Part shown: positions 7,118-16,889 of the stretch, piece after piece
How the letters are laid out: the number at the start of each line of letters is the position of its first letter
Numbering within the stretch: position 1 is the stretch's first letter
Assembly (NCBI GenBank): GCA_017302435.1
Contig: JAFLDL010000011.1
Location: 22,780 to 86,779 of the forward strand
Direction of reading: 5' to 3'
From: Candidatus Accumulibacter necessarius
Lineage (GTDB): Bacteria; Pseudomonadota; Gammaproteobacteria; Burkholderiales; Rhodocyclaceae
Length of the DNA: 64,000 nt
Notes under the pieces: generated by a model
Database searches by the model: none
Told to the model about the DNA's origin: nothing
Seen by the model: only the letters and a program-made list of their open reading frames with translations
Position numbers and translations under genes: made by a program

Positions 7118-8455
7118 ATGATCAGAAAACTGATCTTGCCGGTACGAAAGCTGCTGAGCGGGACGTTGAGGAAGTGGTTCAACCGCCTCCCGGAGGAAAG
7201 GCGTTTCGCCGTATACCGTCATCTTGTCGATTGCGATCCAGCCCCCAAAGAACGCCTGGTACTTAAAATCGCCGAGACGCAGGCGGAGCTCGAAGGGTGT
7301 TTCACCTTGCTCCACGATGCCTATGTCGCCAGGAACTTCATGCAGCCCGATCCTTCCGGGATGCGGGTGACAATTTATCACGCCTTGCCGACGACCACGA
7401 CCCTCTGCGCGAAGTATGACGGGGAAGTGGTTGGTACCCTGTCCCTGATCAGGGAGAGCGTTCTGGGCTTTCCGCTGCAGCGGATTTTCGACCTGACGGC
7501 ACTGCGTGAGAAGCAGGGGAATATTGCCGAGGTATCTGCACTGGCGGTACACCGGCGATTTCGCCGCACCGGTGGAACAATTCTGTTTCCGCTGATGAAA
7601 TTCATGTACGCGTATTGCACGACCTTCTTTGATACCCGGCACCTCGTGATTGCGGTTACTCCCAGCCACGTTGAAATGTACGAATCGCTGCTGTTCTTCA
7701 AGCGTCTGACTCCGGATGTCGTCGAACACTACGATTTCGTCAATGGCACGCCGGCAGTGGGCGCGACGCTGGACCTCAGGACAGCTCCTGAGACCTTCAG
7801 GAAACACTATTCATCCAAACCGGCAAAGCGAAATCTCCATGCCTTCTTTACCGAGGTCAAGCTGCCCAACATCCAGCTGCCACCACGCCGTTTCGATACC
7901 ACCAATGACCCGGTGCTGACACCAGAGTTGCTCGATCATTTCTTCAACGTCCGCACCAAGGTTTTCAGCCAGTTGAGTGACCGCAAAAAGCGTCTGTTGC
8001 ATGCGATCTACGATCTGCCCGCCTACCACGATGTTCTGCCGGCAGTGTCCGACGGCAATCAGGATCAGACGGTTCGCAGGCGTCACCGGCGATTTTCTGT
8101 CAGATGTCCGGCCAGGTTTTCTGTCGTGGCGCCCGATGGAACGGAAGGCAACCTCAACCTCGACATTATCCAGCTCTCGTGCTATGGGTTTCAGGCGCAC
8201 GCACCGATTCCTGTTCCAATCAATCGTTGGGGTGAAGTGACGATCCAACTTGGGCCCGCTGAAGTGTCGCGAATCAGGGTCGCGGCGTGCAGGCAAGCGG
8301 GCTCTGGATTCTACGGGTTTCTCCTGGGTGAACCGGACCTGATCTGGCGTAAATTCGTCAACGCGTTGTACCGCGGCAGCACCCATGCCGACCTGGAAGA
8401 CGCGACGCGCTTGATGATCGACCGGCCAGGGACAGCAGTCGGTGTTGCTCTCTGA
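7118..8455 (+). CDS. FeeM-like N-acyl amino acid synthase fused to a PilZ domain
   Basis: This 445-residue protein has two parts. Residues about 45-270 resemble the GNAT-fold N-acyl amino acid synthase (FeeM)/autoinducer-synthase family: LLHDAYVARNFM, the strand GEVVGTLSLIRES, EVSALAVHRRFRRTGG and VTPSHVEMYESLLFF. Residues about 325-420 form a PilZ-like domain starting RRRHRRFSVRCPARF. The second PilZ motif reads QLSCYGF rather than D/N-x-S-x-x-G, so c-di-GMP binding is uncertain. The ATG at 7118 is preferred, since the conserved part starts after it; its ribosome site is weak. It probably joins a fatty acyl group to an amino acid or similar head group. Confidence 0.7.
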   Translation: MIRKLILPVRKLLSGTLRKWFNRLPEERRFAVYRHLVDCDPAPKERLVLKIAETQAELEGCFTLLHDAYVARNFMQPDPSGMRVTIYHALPTTTTLCAKYDGEVVGTLSLIRESVLGFPLQRIFDLTALREKQGNIAEVSALAVHRRFRRTGGTILFPLMKFMYAYCTTFFDTRHLVIAVTPSHVEMYESLLFFKRLTPDVVEHYDFVNGTPAVGATLDLRTAPETFRKHYSSKPAKRNLHAFFTEVKLPNIQLPPRRFDTTNDPVLTPELLDHFFNVRTKVFSQLSDRKKRLLHAIYDLPAYHDVLPAVSDGNQDQTVRRRHRRFSVRCPARFSVVAPDGTEGNLNLDIIQLSCYGFQAHAPIPVPINRWGEVTIQLGPAEVSRIRVAACRQAGSGFYGFLLGEPDLIWRKFVNALYRGSTHADLEDATRLMIDRPGTAVGVAL

Positions 8456-8470
8456 TCTGCAGCGCGGGCG

Positions 8471-9583
8471 CTAGGGCGACGCGAAATCAGCCCCGTGCTT
8501 CCTGTCTGTGTTCTCGCTTGCTGCCTGCAGTCGTCTTCGGTAGTGCGCAGGTGCCATGCCGGTCCATCTCAGGAAGGCACGGTAGAAGGCAGCGGGGTCG
8601 GCAAAGCCGAGTTCGGCGGCAATCGCTGTCAATGCCTGCCGGGTCTTGGCGAGTCGGTTGATCGCCAGGTCGCGGCGCAAGGCATCCTTGATTGCCTGAA
8701 AGCTCGATCCCTCTTCCTTCAGGCGGCGATGCAGGGTGCGTGGCGATAAATGCAAAGCGCTGGCCACGTCACCCAGCGAGCCCGACGCCGGCAGCGCATC
8801 GCGCAGCGCGTTGCGTACGCGCAGAACCATTTCTCGATCACGACGGTACAAGGTTGTCAGCTTGCCCGGTGCACCATCAAGGAAGGCCTGAAGCGCGGCT
8901 TCATCGCGACGGATCGGCAGGTCGAGGAGGTTGGCAGCGAAAATGGCGCTCAGCGTTTCGGCGTCAAAGGTCGAGTGCGCCGTATAGATCAGTGCATAAT
9001 CCTCGGCATGCGCCGGACGGGGGTAGGGGAAAGCGACCGATTCGAGAACGATGCTGCGCCCGACAAGCCAGGAAAGCAGTCCATGCAACAGACGCAGCAA
9101 CCATTCGAAGGCGAAGACACGCCCGATTTTGAGCGGGCGGGTTTCCCTGATGCATAGGCAGGCCTGCTCGTCATTGCTGGCGAGACGAACGGCGAGGTCG
9201 GGCAGGACCAGGCGCAGAAAGCCGACGCTGCGTCTGATGGCCTCGGCCAGCGTCGGCGCAGTAATGACGCTGCGACAAAGGAACTCGAAGGCGCCGGCTC
9301 GGATCGGCACCGAAAACAGGCCAAAGCCTTCATCGTCCAGTTCGCGGTTGATCAGATTGTAGAGTTCGGCATAGCGGTCGACCGGAATGCGGGCGGTCGG
9401 GTCGCTCAGGACCTGGGGGGCGATGCGCGCGCGCTCAAGGAGCAGATCGGCGTCACGGCCTGCGTGGCGGAGACCTGCCAGCATCCCCTGAACAAAGGCA
9501 ATGGCCACTGTGGCGCGCGCCGGTGGCGGTGGTGCGCTGGCGGTGGCTGAGGCATCTTTGGCAGTCTTCTCATGGTATGTCAT
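8471..9583 (-). CDS. AraC-family transcriptional regulator, probable regulator of icmF
   Basis: This 370-residue regulator has an N-terminal ligand-binding region of the OruR/ArgR-like AraC subgroup (RIPVDRYAELYNLINREL; GFGLFSVPIRAGAFEFLCRS) and a C-terminal AraC DNA-binding domain (about residues 255-350: SLGDVASALHLSPRTLHRRL and ELGFADPAAFYRAFLRWTG). The ATG at 9583 has GAGAAG just upstream; a TTG at 9622 is in frame but less likely. It is divergent from icmF with a 168-bp shared gap, the usual arrangement for a dedicated regulator. The effector could be a branched or short-chain acyl compound; this is inference. Confidence 0.82.
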   Translation of the reverse strand: MTYHEKTAKDASATASAPPPPARATVAIAFVQGMLAGLRHAGRDADLLLERARIAPQVLSDPTARIPVDRYAELYNLINRELDDEGFGLFSVPIRAGAFEFLCRSVITAPTLAEAIRRSVGFLRLVLPDLAVRLASNDEQACLCIRETRPLKIGRVFAFEWLLRLLHGLLSWLVGRSIVLESVAFPYPRPAHAEDYALIYTAHSTFDAETLSAIFAANLLDLPIRRDEAALQAFLDGAPGKLTTLYRRDREMVLRVRNALRDALPASGSLGDVASALHLSPRTLHRRLKEEGSSFQAIKDALRRDLAINRLAKTRQALTAIAAELGFADPAAFYRAFLRWTGMAPAHYRRRLQAASENTDRKHGADFASP

Positions 9584-9605
9584 TGGCTTCTCGCAAGGCG
9601 GTGTA

Positions 9606-9634
9606 TTGACACGATATTCCAACTTGGCAATATT
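9606..9634 (+). promoter_or_regulatory. Putative sigma-70 promoter for icmF
   Basis: A perfect -35 TTGACA (9606-9611) is followed after 17 bp by AATATT (9629-9634), four of six matches to the -10 consensus. It lies in the A+T-rich gap between the AraC-type gene and icmF and would give a 5' leader of about 110 bases. Confidence 0.45.
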
Positions 9635-9751
9635 TACATTCTCGGCGGCGTATTGGGTAATGGCTTTATTGGCGTCAACTTCCTAACATGTCTGTCCCGG
9701 TACAATTCCTCGTAACCAAGACATTTACGATTTTCGTGGAGCGCGAACGAC

Positions 9752-12700
9752 ATGACTGACCTTTCCATCGCCAAGAAGCTTCTGCCCTACAAACCCAAGC
9801 ACAAGGTGCGCTTTGTCACCGCTGCTTCGTTGTTCGACGGGCATGACGCGTCAATCAACATCATGCGTCGCATTCTCCAGTCGACCGGTGCCGAGGTCAT
9901 TCACCTTGGCCACAACCGCTCCGTGCAGGAGATTGTGAACGCCGCGCTGCAGGAGGACGTGCAGGGAATTGCCATTACCTCGTACCAGGGTGGGCACGTC
10001 GAGTTCTTCAAGTACATGATCGATCTGTTGAAGGCTGGAGGTGGCGAGAACATCCAGGTTTTCGGCGGTGGTGGCGGGGTGATCGTCCCCAGCGAGATCG
10101 AAGAACTGCACGCCTATGGCGTCACACGAGTCTACTCACCGGAAGACGGCCAGTCGATGGGGTTGCAGGGAATGATCAACGAGGTCGTGGCGAAGTCCGA
10201 TTTCGACCTTTCGGCACTGGCTCCTCAGGATCCGGACGCCGCGCTTGCCACGCTGAAAGCCGCTGACGGTCGCAAACTGGCGCAGATCATCACTGCGCTG
10301 GAGAACGGTGCCTGCCCCGAGGCGCTGCGCAAGAAACTCATCCACGCCGCCGCCGGGCTCAAGGTGCCGACACTCGGCATCACCGGTACCGGCGGTGCCG
10401 GCAAGTCGTCGCTGACCGACGAACTGGTCCGGCGCTTTCGGCTTGATCAGGGCGACACCCTCCGGCTGGCGATCATCTCGATCGATCCGTCACGCAAGCG
10501 CACCGGGGGGGCACTGCTCGGTGACCGCATCCGGATGAACGCGATTGAGCATCCAAACATCTATATGCGCTCACTGGCGACGCGGGAAACGGGTTCCGAG
10601 GTGTCTGCCGCGTTGCCCGAAGTGATCGCTGCCTGCAAGCTGGCCGGTTTTGACCTGGTAATCGTCGAGACCTCCGGTATCGGCCAGGGCAATGCTGCCA
10701 TCGTGCCACTGGTCGATGTCTCTCTCTACGTCATGACGCCCGAGTTTGGCGCGGCTTCGCAGCTGGAGAAGATCGACATGCTCGACTTCGCCGATTTTGT
10801 CGCGATCAACAAGTTTGACCGCAAGGGTGCCGAGGATGCGCTGCGCGATGTGCGCAAGCAGTATCAGCGCAACCATGAGGCGTTCAATCAGAGCCCGGAG
10901 GAAATGCCGGTTTTTGGCACCATGGCGGCCCGTTTCAACGACGACGGCGTGACTGCCCTGTACCAGGCGGCGGCGGCCAAATTGCACGCCTTTGGTCTGA
11001 AGCTGAAGAGGGGCAAGCTGCCGCTGGTTGGTGTCCGGCAATCGTCGAACCAGCGGGCGATCGTTCCGGCACAGCGTGTGCGCTACCTGGCCGAGATTGC
11101 CGAATCGGTCCGCAGCTATCATGCCCATACCGCCGAGCAGGCGGAGATCGCTCGCCAGCGGCAGTCCCTGAGAATTGCCAGGGCTTTGTTTGACACCTGC
11201 GGCAAGTCGGTAGCCGACTTCGATGAGCTGATCACCTGGAAGGAGGGGCAACTCGACGCCAGGGCAAAGAAGCTGCTCGACATGTGGCCGAAGACCGTCG
11301 AGCTTTACGCTCAGGACGAGTACGTGGTCAAGATTCGCGACAAGGAGATTCGCACCCGGCTGACCAGTACTTCGCTCTCCGGGTCGCGCATCCGCAAGGT
11401 ATCGCTGCCGACCTACACGGACGACGGCGAAGTGCTGCGCTTCCTGATGAAGGAGAATATCCCCGGTTCCTTTCCTTTTACCGCCGGGGTGTTTGCCTTC
11501 AAGCGCGAGAACGAGGATCCGACCCGCATGTTCGCCGGGGAAGGCGACGCCTTCCGTACCAACCGGCGGTTCAAGAAGGTATCCGAAGGCATGCCCGCCA
11601 AGCGGCTATCGACGGCCTTCGATTCGGTCACGCTCTACGGCTGTGATCCCGATGCCAGGCCAGACATTTACGGCAAGGTCGGGAACTCCGGCGTGTCGAT
11701 CGCGACGCTCGACGACATGAAAGTTCTGTTCGATGGTTTCGAGCTGTGTGCACCGACAACGTCGGTCTCGCTGACCATCAACGGTCCGGCACCAATCATT
11801 TTGTCAATGTTCTTCAATGCCGCGATCGACCAGCAGATCGAGAAGTTCCGTACCGATAACGGTCGGGAGCCGACCGAAGACGAGATGCAGAAGATCCGTG
11901 GCTGGGTGCTGTCGAATGTTCGCGGCACCGTTCAGGCGGACATTCTCAAAGAGGATCAGGGGCAGAATACCTGCATCTTCTCGACCGAGTTTGCCCTCAA
12001 GATGATGGGCGACATCCAGGAATTCTTCGTTCATAACCAGATCGGAAACTTTTACTCGGTGTCGATTTCCGGCTATCACATCGCCGAAGCCGGTGCCAAT
12101 CCGATCTCGCAACTGGCCTTTACGCTGGCCAATGGATTCACCTATGTCGAAACCTATCTGGCGCGCGGCATGCACATCGACGATTTCGCGCCCAACCTGT
12201 CGTTCTTCTTCAGCAACGGCATGGATCCCGAGTATTCGGTGATTGGCCGGGTTGCCCGCCGCATCTGGGCGGTGGCGATGAAGAACAAATACGGCGGCAA
12301 CGAGCGCAGCCAGAAGTTGAAGTATCATATCCAGACTTCCGGTCGCTCGCTGCACGCGCAGGAGATGGCGTTCAACGACATTCGTACGACGTTGCAGGCG
12401 CTGATTGCCATCTACGACAACTGCAACTCGCTGCACACCAACGCCTACGACGAAGCGATCACCACACCGACCGAGGAATCGGTCCGCAGGGCGATGGCCA
12501 TCCAGTTGATCATCAACCGCGAGTGGGGCCTGGCGATGAACGAGAACCCGAATCAGGGTTCATTCATCATCGATGAATTGACTGATCTGGTCGAAGAAGC
12601 CGTATTGAAGGAGTTCGAGGCCATTGCTTCGCGCGGCGGTGTCCTGGGGGCCATGGAAACCGGCTACCAGCGCGGCAAGATCCAGGAGGAATCGCTCTAT

Positions 12701-13018
12701 TATGAGCACAAGAAGCATGACGGCTCGTTCCCGATCGTCGGAGTGAATACCTTCCGCAACCCGAAGGGCGACGCCCAGATCGAAATTGAACTCGCGCGTT
12801 CAACAGAAGAGGAAAAACAGTCGCAACTGCTGCGCCTGCGCGACTTCCAGAGCCGCAACGCGGCCGCTTCCGGCGCCATGATCGAGGCGTTGAAACAGGT
12901 AGTGATCGACAACGGTAATGTCTTTGCCGTCCTCATGGATGCTGTTCGCGTCTGCTCGCTCGGGCAGATTACCGGCGCATTGTATGAGGTCGGTGGCCAG
13001 TACCGCCGCAGCATGTAG
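9752..13018 (+). CDS. icmF: Fused isobutyryl-CoA mutase (adenosylcobalamin-dependent)
   Basis: This 1088-residue protein has the three-part IcmF architecture. An N-terminal B12-binding domain has [13 protein letters not shown], whose His is the expected cobalt ligand, then [11 protein letters not shown] and [14 protein letters not shown] central G-protein chaperone has the P-loop GTGGAGKSS near residue 212. The C-terminal half is the TIM-barrel mutase. Substrate-specifying residues fit isobutyryl-CoA rather than methylmalonyl-CoA: Phe near 581 (TAGVFAFKR) replaces Tyr, and Gln738 (QGQNTCIF) replaces Arg. The enzyme interconverts isobutyryl- and n-butyryl-CoA; family members also act on related branched acyl-CoAs. 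It is divergent from an AraC-type regulator and followed by a CoA-transferase. Confidence 0.95.
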   Translation: MTDLSIAKKLLPYKPKHKVRFVTAASLFDGHDASINIMRRILQSTGAEVIHLGHNRSVQEIVNAALQEDVQGIAITSYQGGHVEFFKYMIDLLKAGGGENIQVFGGGGGVIVPSEIEELHAYGVTRVYSPEDGQSMGLQGMINEVVAKSDFDLSALAPQDPDAALATLKAADGRKLAQIITALENGACPEALRKKLIHAAAGLKVPTLGITGTGGAGKSSLTDELVRRFRLDQGDTLRLAIISIDPSRKRTGGALLGDRIRMNAIEHPNIYMRSLATRETGSEVSAALPEVIAACKLAGFDLVIVETSGIGQGNAAIVPLVDVSLYVMTPEFGAASQLEKIDMLDFADFVAINKFDRKGAEDALRDVRKQYQRNHEAFNQSPEEMPVFGTMAARFNDDGVTALYQAAAAKLHAFGLKLKRGKLPLVGVRQSSNQRAIVPAQRVRYLAEIAESVRSYHAHTAEQAEIARQRQSLRIARALFDTCGKSVADFDELITWKEGQLDARAKKLLDMWPKTVELYAQDEYVVKIRDKEIRTRLTSTSLSGSRIRKVSLPTYTDDGEVLRFLMKENIPGSFPFTAGVFAFKRENEDPTRMFAGEGDAFRTNRRFKKVSEGMPAKRLSTAFDSVTLYGCDPDARPDIYGKVGNSGVSIATLDDMKVLFDGFELCAPTTSVSLTINGPAPIILSMFFNAAIDQQIEKFRTDNGREPTEDEMQKIRGWVLSNVRGTVQADILKEDQGQNTCIFSTEFALKMMGDIQEFFVHNQIGNFYSVSISGYHIAEAGANPISQLAFTLANGFTYVETYLARGMHIDDFAPNLSFFFSNGMDPEYSVIGRVARRIWAVAMKNKYGGNERSQKLKYHIQTSGRSLHAQEMAFNDIRTTLQALIAIYDNCNSLHTNAYDEAITTPTEESVRRAMAIQLIINREWGLAMNENPNQGSFIIDELTDLVEEAVLKEFEAIASRGGVLGAMETGYQRGKIQEESLYYEHKKHDGSFPIVGVNTFRNPKGDAQIEIELARSTEEEKQSQLLRLRDFQSRNAAASGAMIEALKQVVIDNGNVFAVLMDAVRVCSLGQITGALYEVGGQYRRSM

Positions 13019-13047
13019 GTACCCGGGGCCGGCCCCGCACGCGTGCC

Positions 13048-13082
13048 ACCCTGTCGTCCGGGCCAGGACTGACAGGGTTTTC
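13048..13082 (+). terminator. Rho-independent terminator after icmF
   Basis: ACCCTGTC (13048-13055) pairs with GACAGGGT (13071-13078), with a further inner TCC/GGA pairing, followed by TTTTC. It lies 30 bp after the icmF stop. A GGGGCCGGCCCC palindrome precedes it. Confidence 0.7.
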
Positions 13083-13145
13083 GGTTACCCTCGGATGATC
13101 ATCCAGCGCCGGGGCTGTTTTCCACCAGGAAGGGAGGATGCATGC

Positions 13146-14447
13146 ATGTCTGATATTTACCAGCGGATTTACGATCGCAAGCGGATGGCCGCAGCCGAGG
13201 CCATGAGCCTGATCGAGAACGGCGATTTCATTTGCGTTCCTACGGGTGTCGGCGAACCGCCGACACTGCTGACCGCGCTGTCCGAGCAGCGGCGGAATTT
13301 TCACGGCGTGACGGTCGGGCAGATTCTGCCGCTGCGCAAGTACGCCTATATCGATCCCGAGACGGTAGACCATGTTCGTCACCTCGCCTTCTTCTTTGGT
13401 GGGGCGACGCGGCCGGGCGGGAATGAAGGCTGGATCGACTATCTGCCGAGCTACTTTTCCGAGATGCCGTCGCTGATCCGAAACCGGCAACTGCGGGTCG
13501 ACGCGGTCTTTTCGATGGCATCGCCGATGGACGAGCACGGCTTTTTCGCGCTCAGTCTGGCTACCGACTACACGATGGCTGCCGTGAGCATGGCCCGGGC
13601 CGTGATTCTCGAGGTCAATCCGAACGTGCCCTTCACCAATGGCAATTGTCACGTGCACATCTCGCAGGTGGCTGGTCTGGTCGAAAGCGAGGAGCCGATA
13701 CTGGAGGTCAGCCTGCCAAAGATCGGCGCGGTGCAGCAGGCCATCGGCGAATACGTGACCGATATCATCGACGATGGTTCGACGCTGCAGATCGGCTTTG
13801 GCGCCATTCCCGACGCGGTGGTCATGCAACTCACACACAAGCATGATCTGGGCATCCATACCGAGATGATCGGCGATGGCATCCTCAAACTGCTCGAGTG
13901 CGGCGCGGTGACCAATCGCAAGAAGACCTATCTGCCAGGCAAGATGGTGGCAACGTTTGCCCTCGGTTCGCAGAAGCTCTACCGTTTCATGCATCGCAAC
14001 CCGATGCTGGAAATGCATCCGGTCGATTACACGAACGACCCCTTTCTTGCTGCGCGCAATGACAAGATGGTATCGATCAACGCAACGCTGCAGATCGATC
14101 TGCTCGGGCAGTGCTGTTCCGAGAGCTTTGGCCCACAACCGTACTCCGGCACTGGCGGACAGGTCGATTTTGTGCGGGCAGCCAACCGCTCACGCGACGG
14201 CAAGGCTTTCATCGTTTTGCCTTCGACGGCGAAGGGCGATAGCATCTCCCGTATCGTGCCGGGCCTGACCCCGGGCGCACATGTCACCACCAGCAAGAAT
14301 GACGTCAACTACGTGGTGACTGAATACGGCCTTGCCCAGCTGCGCGGGAAAACCGCCAGACAACGTGCCTTGGCGCTGATCGGTATTGCCCATCCCGATT
14401 TTCGCGGCGAACTCACTGAAGCCGCGCGCCAGCTGAGGCTGCTATAG
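13146..14447 (+). CDS. Acetyl-CoA hydrolase/CoA-transferase family protein
   Basis: This 433-residue protein belongs to the family I CoA-transferases of the acetyl-CoA hydrolase/4-hydroxybutyrate CoA-transferase group. Recognisable segments are LQIGFGAIPDAV near residue 215, GIHTEMIGDG (expected to hold the catalytic Glu) near 237, and QPYSGTGGQVDFVRAA near 338. The ATG at 13146 is preceded by GGGAGGATGCATGC. It moves CoA between short-chain acyl groups such as acetate, butyrate or propionate. Following icmF, it probably handles butyryl- or isobutyryl-CoA. A terminator separates the two genes, so they may have separate transcripts. Confidence 0.85.
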   Translation: MSDIYQRIYDRKRMAAAEAMSLIENGDFICVPTGVGEPPTLLTALSEQRRNFHGVTVGQILPLRKYAYIDPETVDHVRHLAFFFGGATRPGGNEGWIDYLPSYFSEMPSLIRNRQLRVDAVFSMASPMDEHGFFALSLATDYTMAAVSMARAVILEVNPNVPFTNGNCHVHISQVAGLVESEEPILEVSLPKIGAVQQAIGEYVTDIIDDGSTLQIGFGAIPDAVVMQLTHKHDLGIHTEMIGDGILKLLECGAVTNRKKTYLPGKMVATFALGSQKLYRFMHRNPMLEMHPVDYTNDPFLAARNDKMVSINATLQIDLLGQCCSESFGPQPYSGTGGQVDFVRAANRSRDGKAFIVLPSTAKGDSISRIVPGLTPGAHVTTSKNDVNYVVTEYGLAQLRGKTARQRALALIGIAHPDFRGELTEAARQLRLL

Positions 14448-14627
14448 AACCGCGTGCAAGGTACACAAGGGAGAAGGAGGGCACGCTTCTAGCGCGCCTG
14501 CTGAACATGCCTCGGATGCAGTCCGTGTGCATCGCGCGCCAAGTCGTTGCCGCAGTCTCCTGCTGTTGCAAGTTTCGCTTGATTGGTACAGCATCCCCGG
14601 TTGGTAGTGAACAATGGAGGGATTGAA

Positions 14628-16805
14628 ATGATTGCAGCGCTACGTCGACTCAGTCTGATGAACCGGCTGTCCCTGACGGCAGTCCTGGCCCTGCTGGCCA
14701 TGTTGCTGATTGTCTGGGAGAGCCTGTGGTCGCTGCATGGCCGGCTTTATGACGACCGACAGATCAAGACCCGCCACCTAGTGGAAGCCGTGGTCGGCGT
14801 CCTTGACCATTATCACGGACTGCAGAAGGCGGGCACGCTGACCGAGGACGAAGCCAGACAGCAGGGGATCGCGGCGGTCAAGCACCTGCGCTACGAGAAG
14901 ACCGAGTATTTCTGGATCAACGACCTCGGTAAGCCGGTACCCAGGATGGTGATGCACCCGACGGTCCCGGCTCTCGATGGCAAAGTGCTCGATGAGGCCC
15001 GCTTCAACAAGGCGATCTCGCTGCAGGCCGGGCTCAACGGCGAGAAAGTCAGCGTTGATGGCAAGAATCTGTTCGTCAGTTTCAACGAGGTGGTTGGACA
15101 GGCGGGCGAAGGCTATGTCGAGTACCTATGGCCCAAACCGCTGCCCAGCGGCGGTGTGACCAGCGAGCTCTTCACCAAGCTTTCTTACGTCAAGACGTTT
15201 GCACCCTGGGGCTGGGTCGTTGGTTCCGGGATCTACATCGACGACGTGGACCGGATTTTCATCGAAGAGGCAAAGCACAGCGTGTTGATTGCCATTGGCG
15301 CGACGTGCCTGCTGCTGCTGGCGAGCTGGTTGGTGAGGAAGAGCATCGTCAGCGAGTTCGGCGGCGAGCCGCGCCTCGCCCTGGGGGCGACCAGCAAGAT
15401 CGCCGACGGCGACCTGACGCAGGAGATTCCGCTGCAGGCGGGTGACAAGGGAAGCGTGTTGTTTGTTCTGGCACACATGCAGAGCAATCTCAAGGAGATG
15501 CTGCGCGCCATCTTCACCAACGCCAGCAAGGTGCAGGCCAGCATCGAGCGCCTGTCGGCTGAATCAAACGAGATCAACCTTGCGACCCAGGTACAGGCTG
15601 GCGCGGTCAGGCACACCCGTTCGGCGATCAGCGACGTTTCAACAAGCGTTGAAGTGGTCAACGGGCTCGTCCATGCGACCGAAGACGGTGCGCATGAAGT
15701 TGCGCGGCGCGCCCACGACGGCGCCGCTGTTGCCGCCAAGGTGGCCGTTGAAATGCAGGCCATTGCCGATACGGTCTCGGCCTCCTCGGACCAGGTTTCC
15801 CGGCTGGTGGCAAGTACCAGCGAAATTGGCCAGATGGCCAGAGTGATCAAGGAGATTGCTGATCAGACTAACCTGCTGGCGCTGAACGCAGCGATCGAAG
15901 CCGCCCGCGCTGGCGAGCAGGGGCGTGGCTTTGCCGTGGTCGCCGACGAGGTGCGCAAGCTCGCCGAACGAACGAGCAAGGCGACGAGCGAGATCGGCGG
16001 CATCCTGCAGGGTATCCGGAGCGATACCGAGAGTGCGGTTGAAGGCATGAAGGCCGCAGCGCCGGTGATCGCCAGCGGTGTCACGCAGGCCAACTCCGCG
16101 GCCGATACCCTGCATGCCATCGAGGAACAGGCGCAGGAGACTCTCCAGAAGATGCAGGCACTGTCGCAGGCCACGCGAGACCAGACTCGGCGTATCGAAG
16201 ACATCGTCAGCAATGTTGATGAGGTGATGAATGCCTCGGGACAGACAGAGAGTGTGATCAGGCAGTCGCTGCAGTCGGCGGCTGAACTTGAACAGGCGTC
16301 CAGTGAAATGTTCTCGATGGTGCAGCGCTTCAAGATTGGCGGTACCAGCGACAGCGGCAGCAGCAGTCTACGCCCGCCCCACGGCAATCAATCCGCGGTG
16401 AAACCGCTGATGGAGTGGTCAACTGCTCTGGCCGTCGGACATGCCGAGATCGACCGCCAACACCAGGTGCTGATCGAGATTGCCAACCGCTTGAACGGCG
16501 CGATGCGCTCGGGAGCAGGCCGCGCTGCCTGCGGTTCGATCCTGGACGAACTTGTCAACTACACGATCAACCATTTTGGCTTCGAAGAGAAGCTGATGAA
16601 CAAACACCAGTACGCCGACCGCGAGGCGCATCTGGCGGCGCATCGCAAGTTGATCGAGGAGGTGTCGAAGTTCAAGCGGCAGTACGAAGCCGGTGGAACG
16701 ATCTCGATCGAGTTGATGGGCTTTATCCGCGATTGGCTGGTGAACCACTTCCTCAAGGTCGACCGCGCGCTGGCGCGCGATCTGGCGAGCCGAGGGCTGA
16801 CCTGA
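14628..16805 (+). CDS. Methyl-accepting chemotaxis protein with sCache sensor and C-terminal hemerythrin domain
   Basis: This 725-residue chemoreceptor has an N-terminal membrane segment ([20 protein letters not shown]), a periplasmic single-Cache domain ([38 protein letters not shown]), a second membrane segment near residue 220, HAMP, and a signalling domain with [21 protein letters not shown] hemerythrin domain follows from about residue 598: [28 protein letters not shown] and NHFLKVDRA supply the expected diiron ligands. Fusions of this kind (DcrH of Desulfovibrio) sense oxygen or redox state. GGAGGG lies before the ATG at 14628; an upstream start at 14583 lacks one. Confidence 0.92.
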   Translation: MIAALRRLSLMNRLSLTAVLALLAMLLIVWESLWSLHGRLYDDRQIKTRHLVEAVVGVLDHYHGLQKAGTLTEDEARQQGIAAVKHLRYEKTEYFWINDLGKPVPRMVMHPTVPALDGKVLDEARFNKAISLQAGLNGEKVSVDGKNLFVSFNEVVGQAGEGYVEYLWPKPLPSGGVTSELFTKLSYVKTFAPWGWVVGSGIYIDDVDRIFIEEAKHSVLIAIGATCLLLLASWLVRKSIVSEFGGEPRLALGATSKIADGDLTQEIPLQAGDKGSVLFVLAHMQSNLKEMLRAIFTNASKVQASIERLSAESNEINLATQVQAGAVRHTRSAISDVSTSVEVVNGLVHATEDGAHEVARRAHDGAAVAAKVAVEMQAIADTVSASSDQVSRLVASTSEIGQMARVIKEIADQTNLLALNAAIEAARAGEQGRGFAVVADEVRKLAERTSKATSEIGGILQGIRSDTESAVEGMKAAAPVIASGVTQANSAADTLHAIEEQAQETLQKMQALSQATRDQTRRIEDIVSNVDEVMNASGQTESVIRQSLQSAAELEQASSEMFSMVQRFKIGGTSDSGSSSLRPPHGNQSAVKPLMEWSTALAVGHAEIDRQHQVLIEIANRLNGAMRSGAGRAACGSILDELVNYTINHFGFEEKLMNKHQYADREAHLAAHRKLIEEVSKFKRQYEAGGTISIELMGFIRDWLVNHFLKVDRALARDLASRGLT

Positions 16806-16889
16806 GTCGCGGCGGACGGGTACCGCCGTCTGTCTGTCAGCTGGCGTCGAGACTGCGGGATTCGGGAAGCAAAACCTGCCTTGCACGAC

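Noticed and set aside
9752-13018. Methylmalonyl-CoA mutase for the B12 mutase
   Set aside because: The G-protein domain lies between the B12 and mutase domains as in IcmF, and the Tyr/Arg substrate residues are Phe/Gln.
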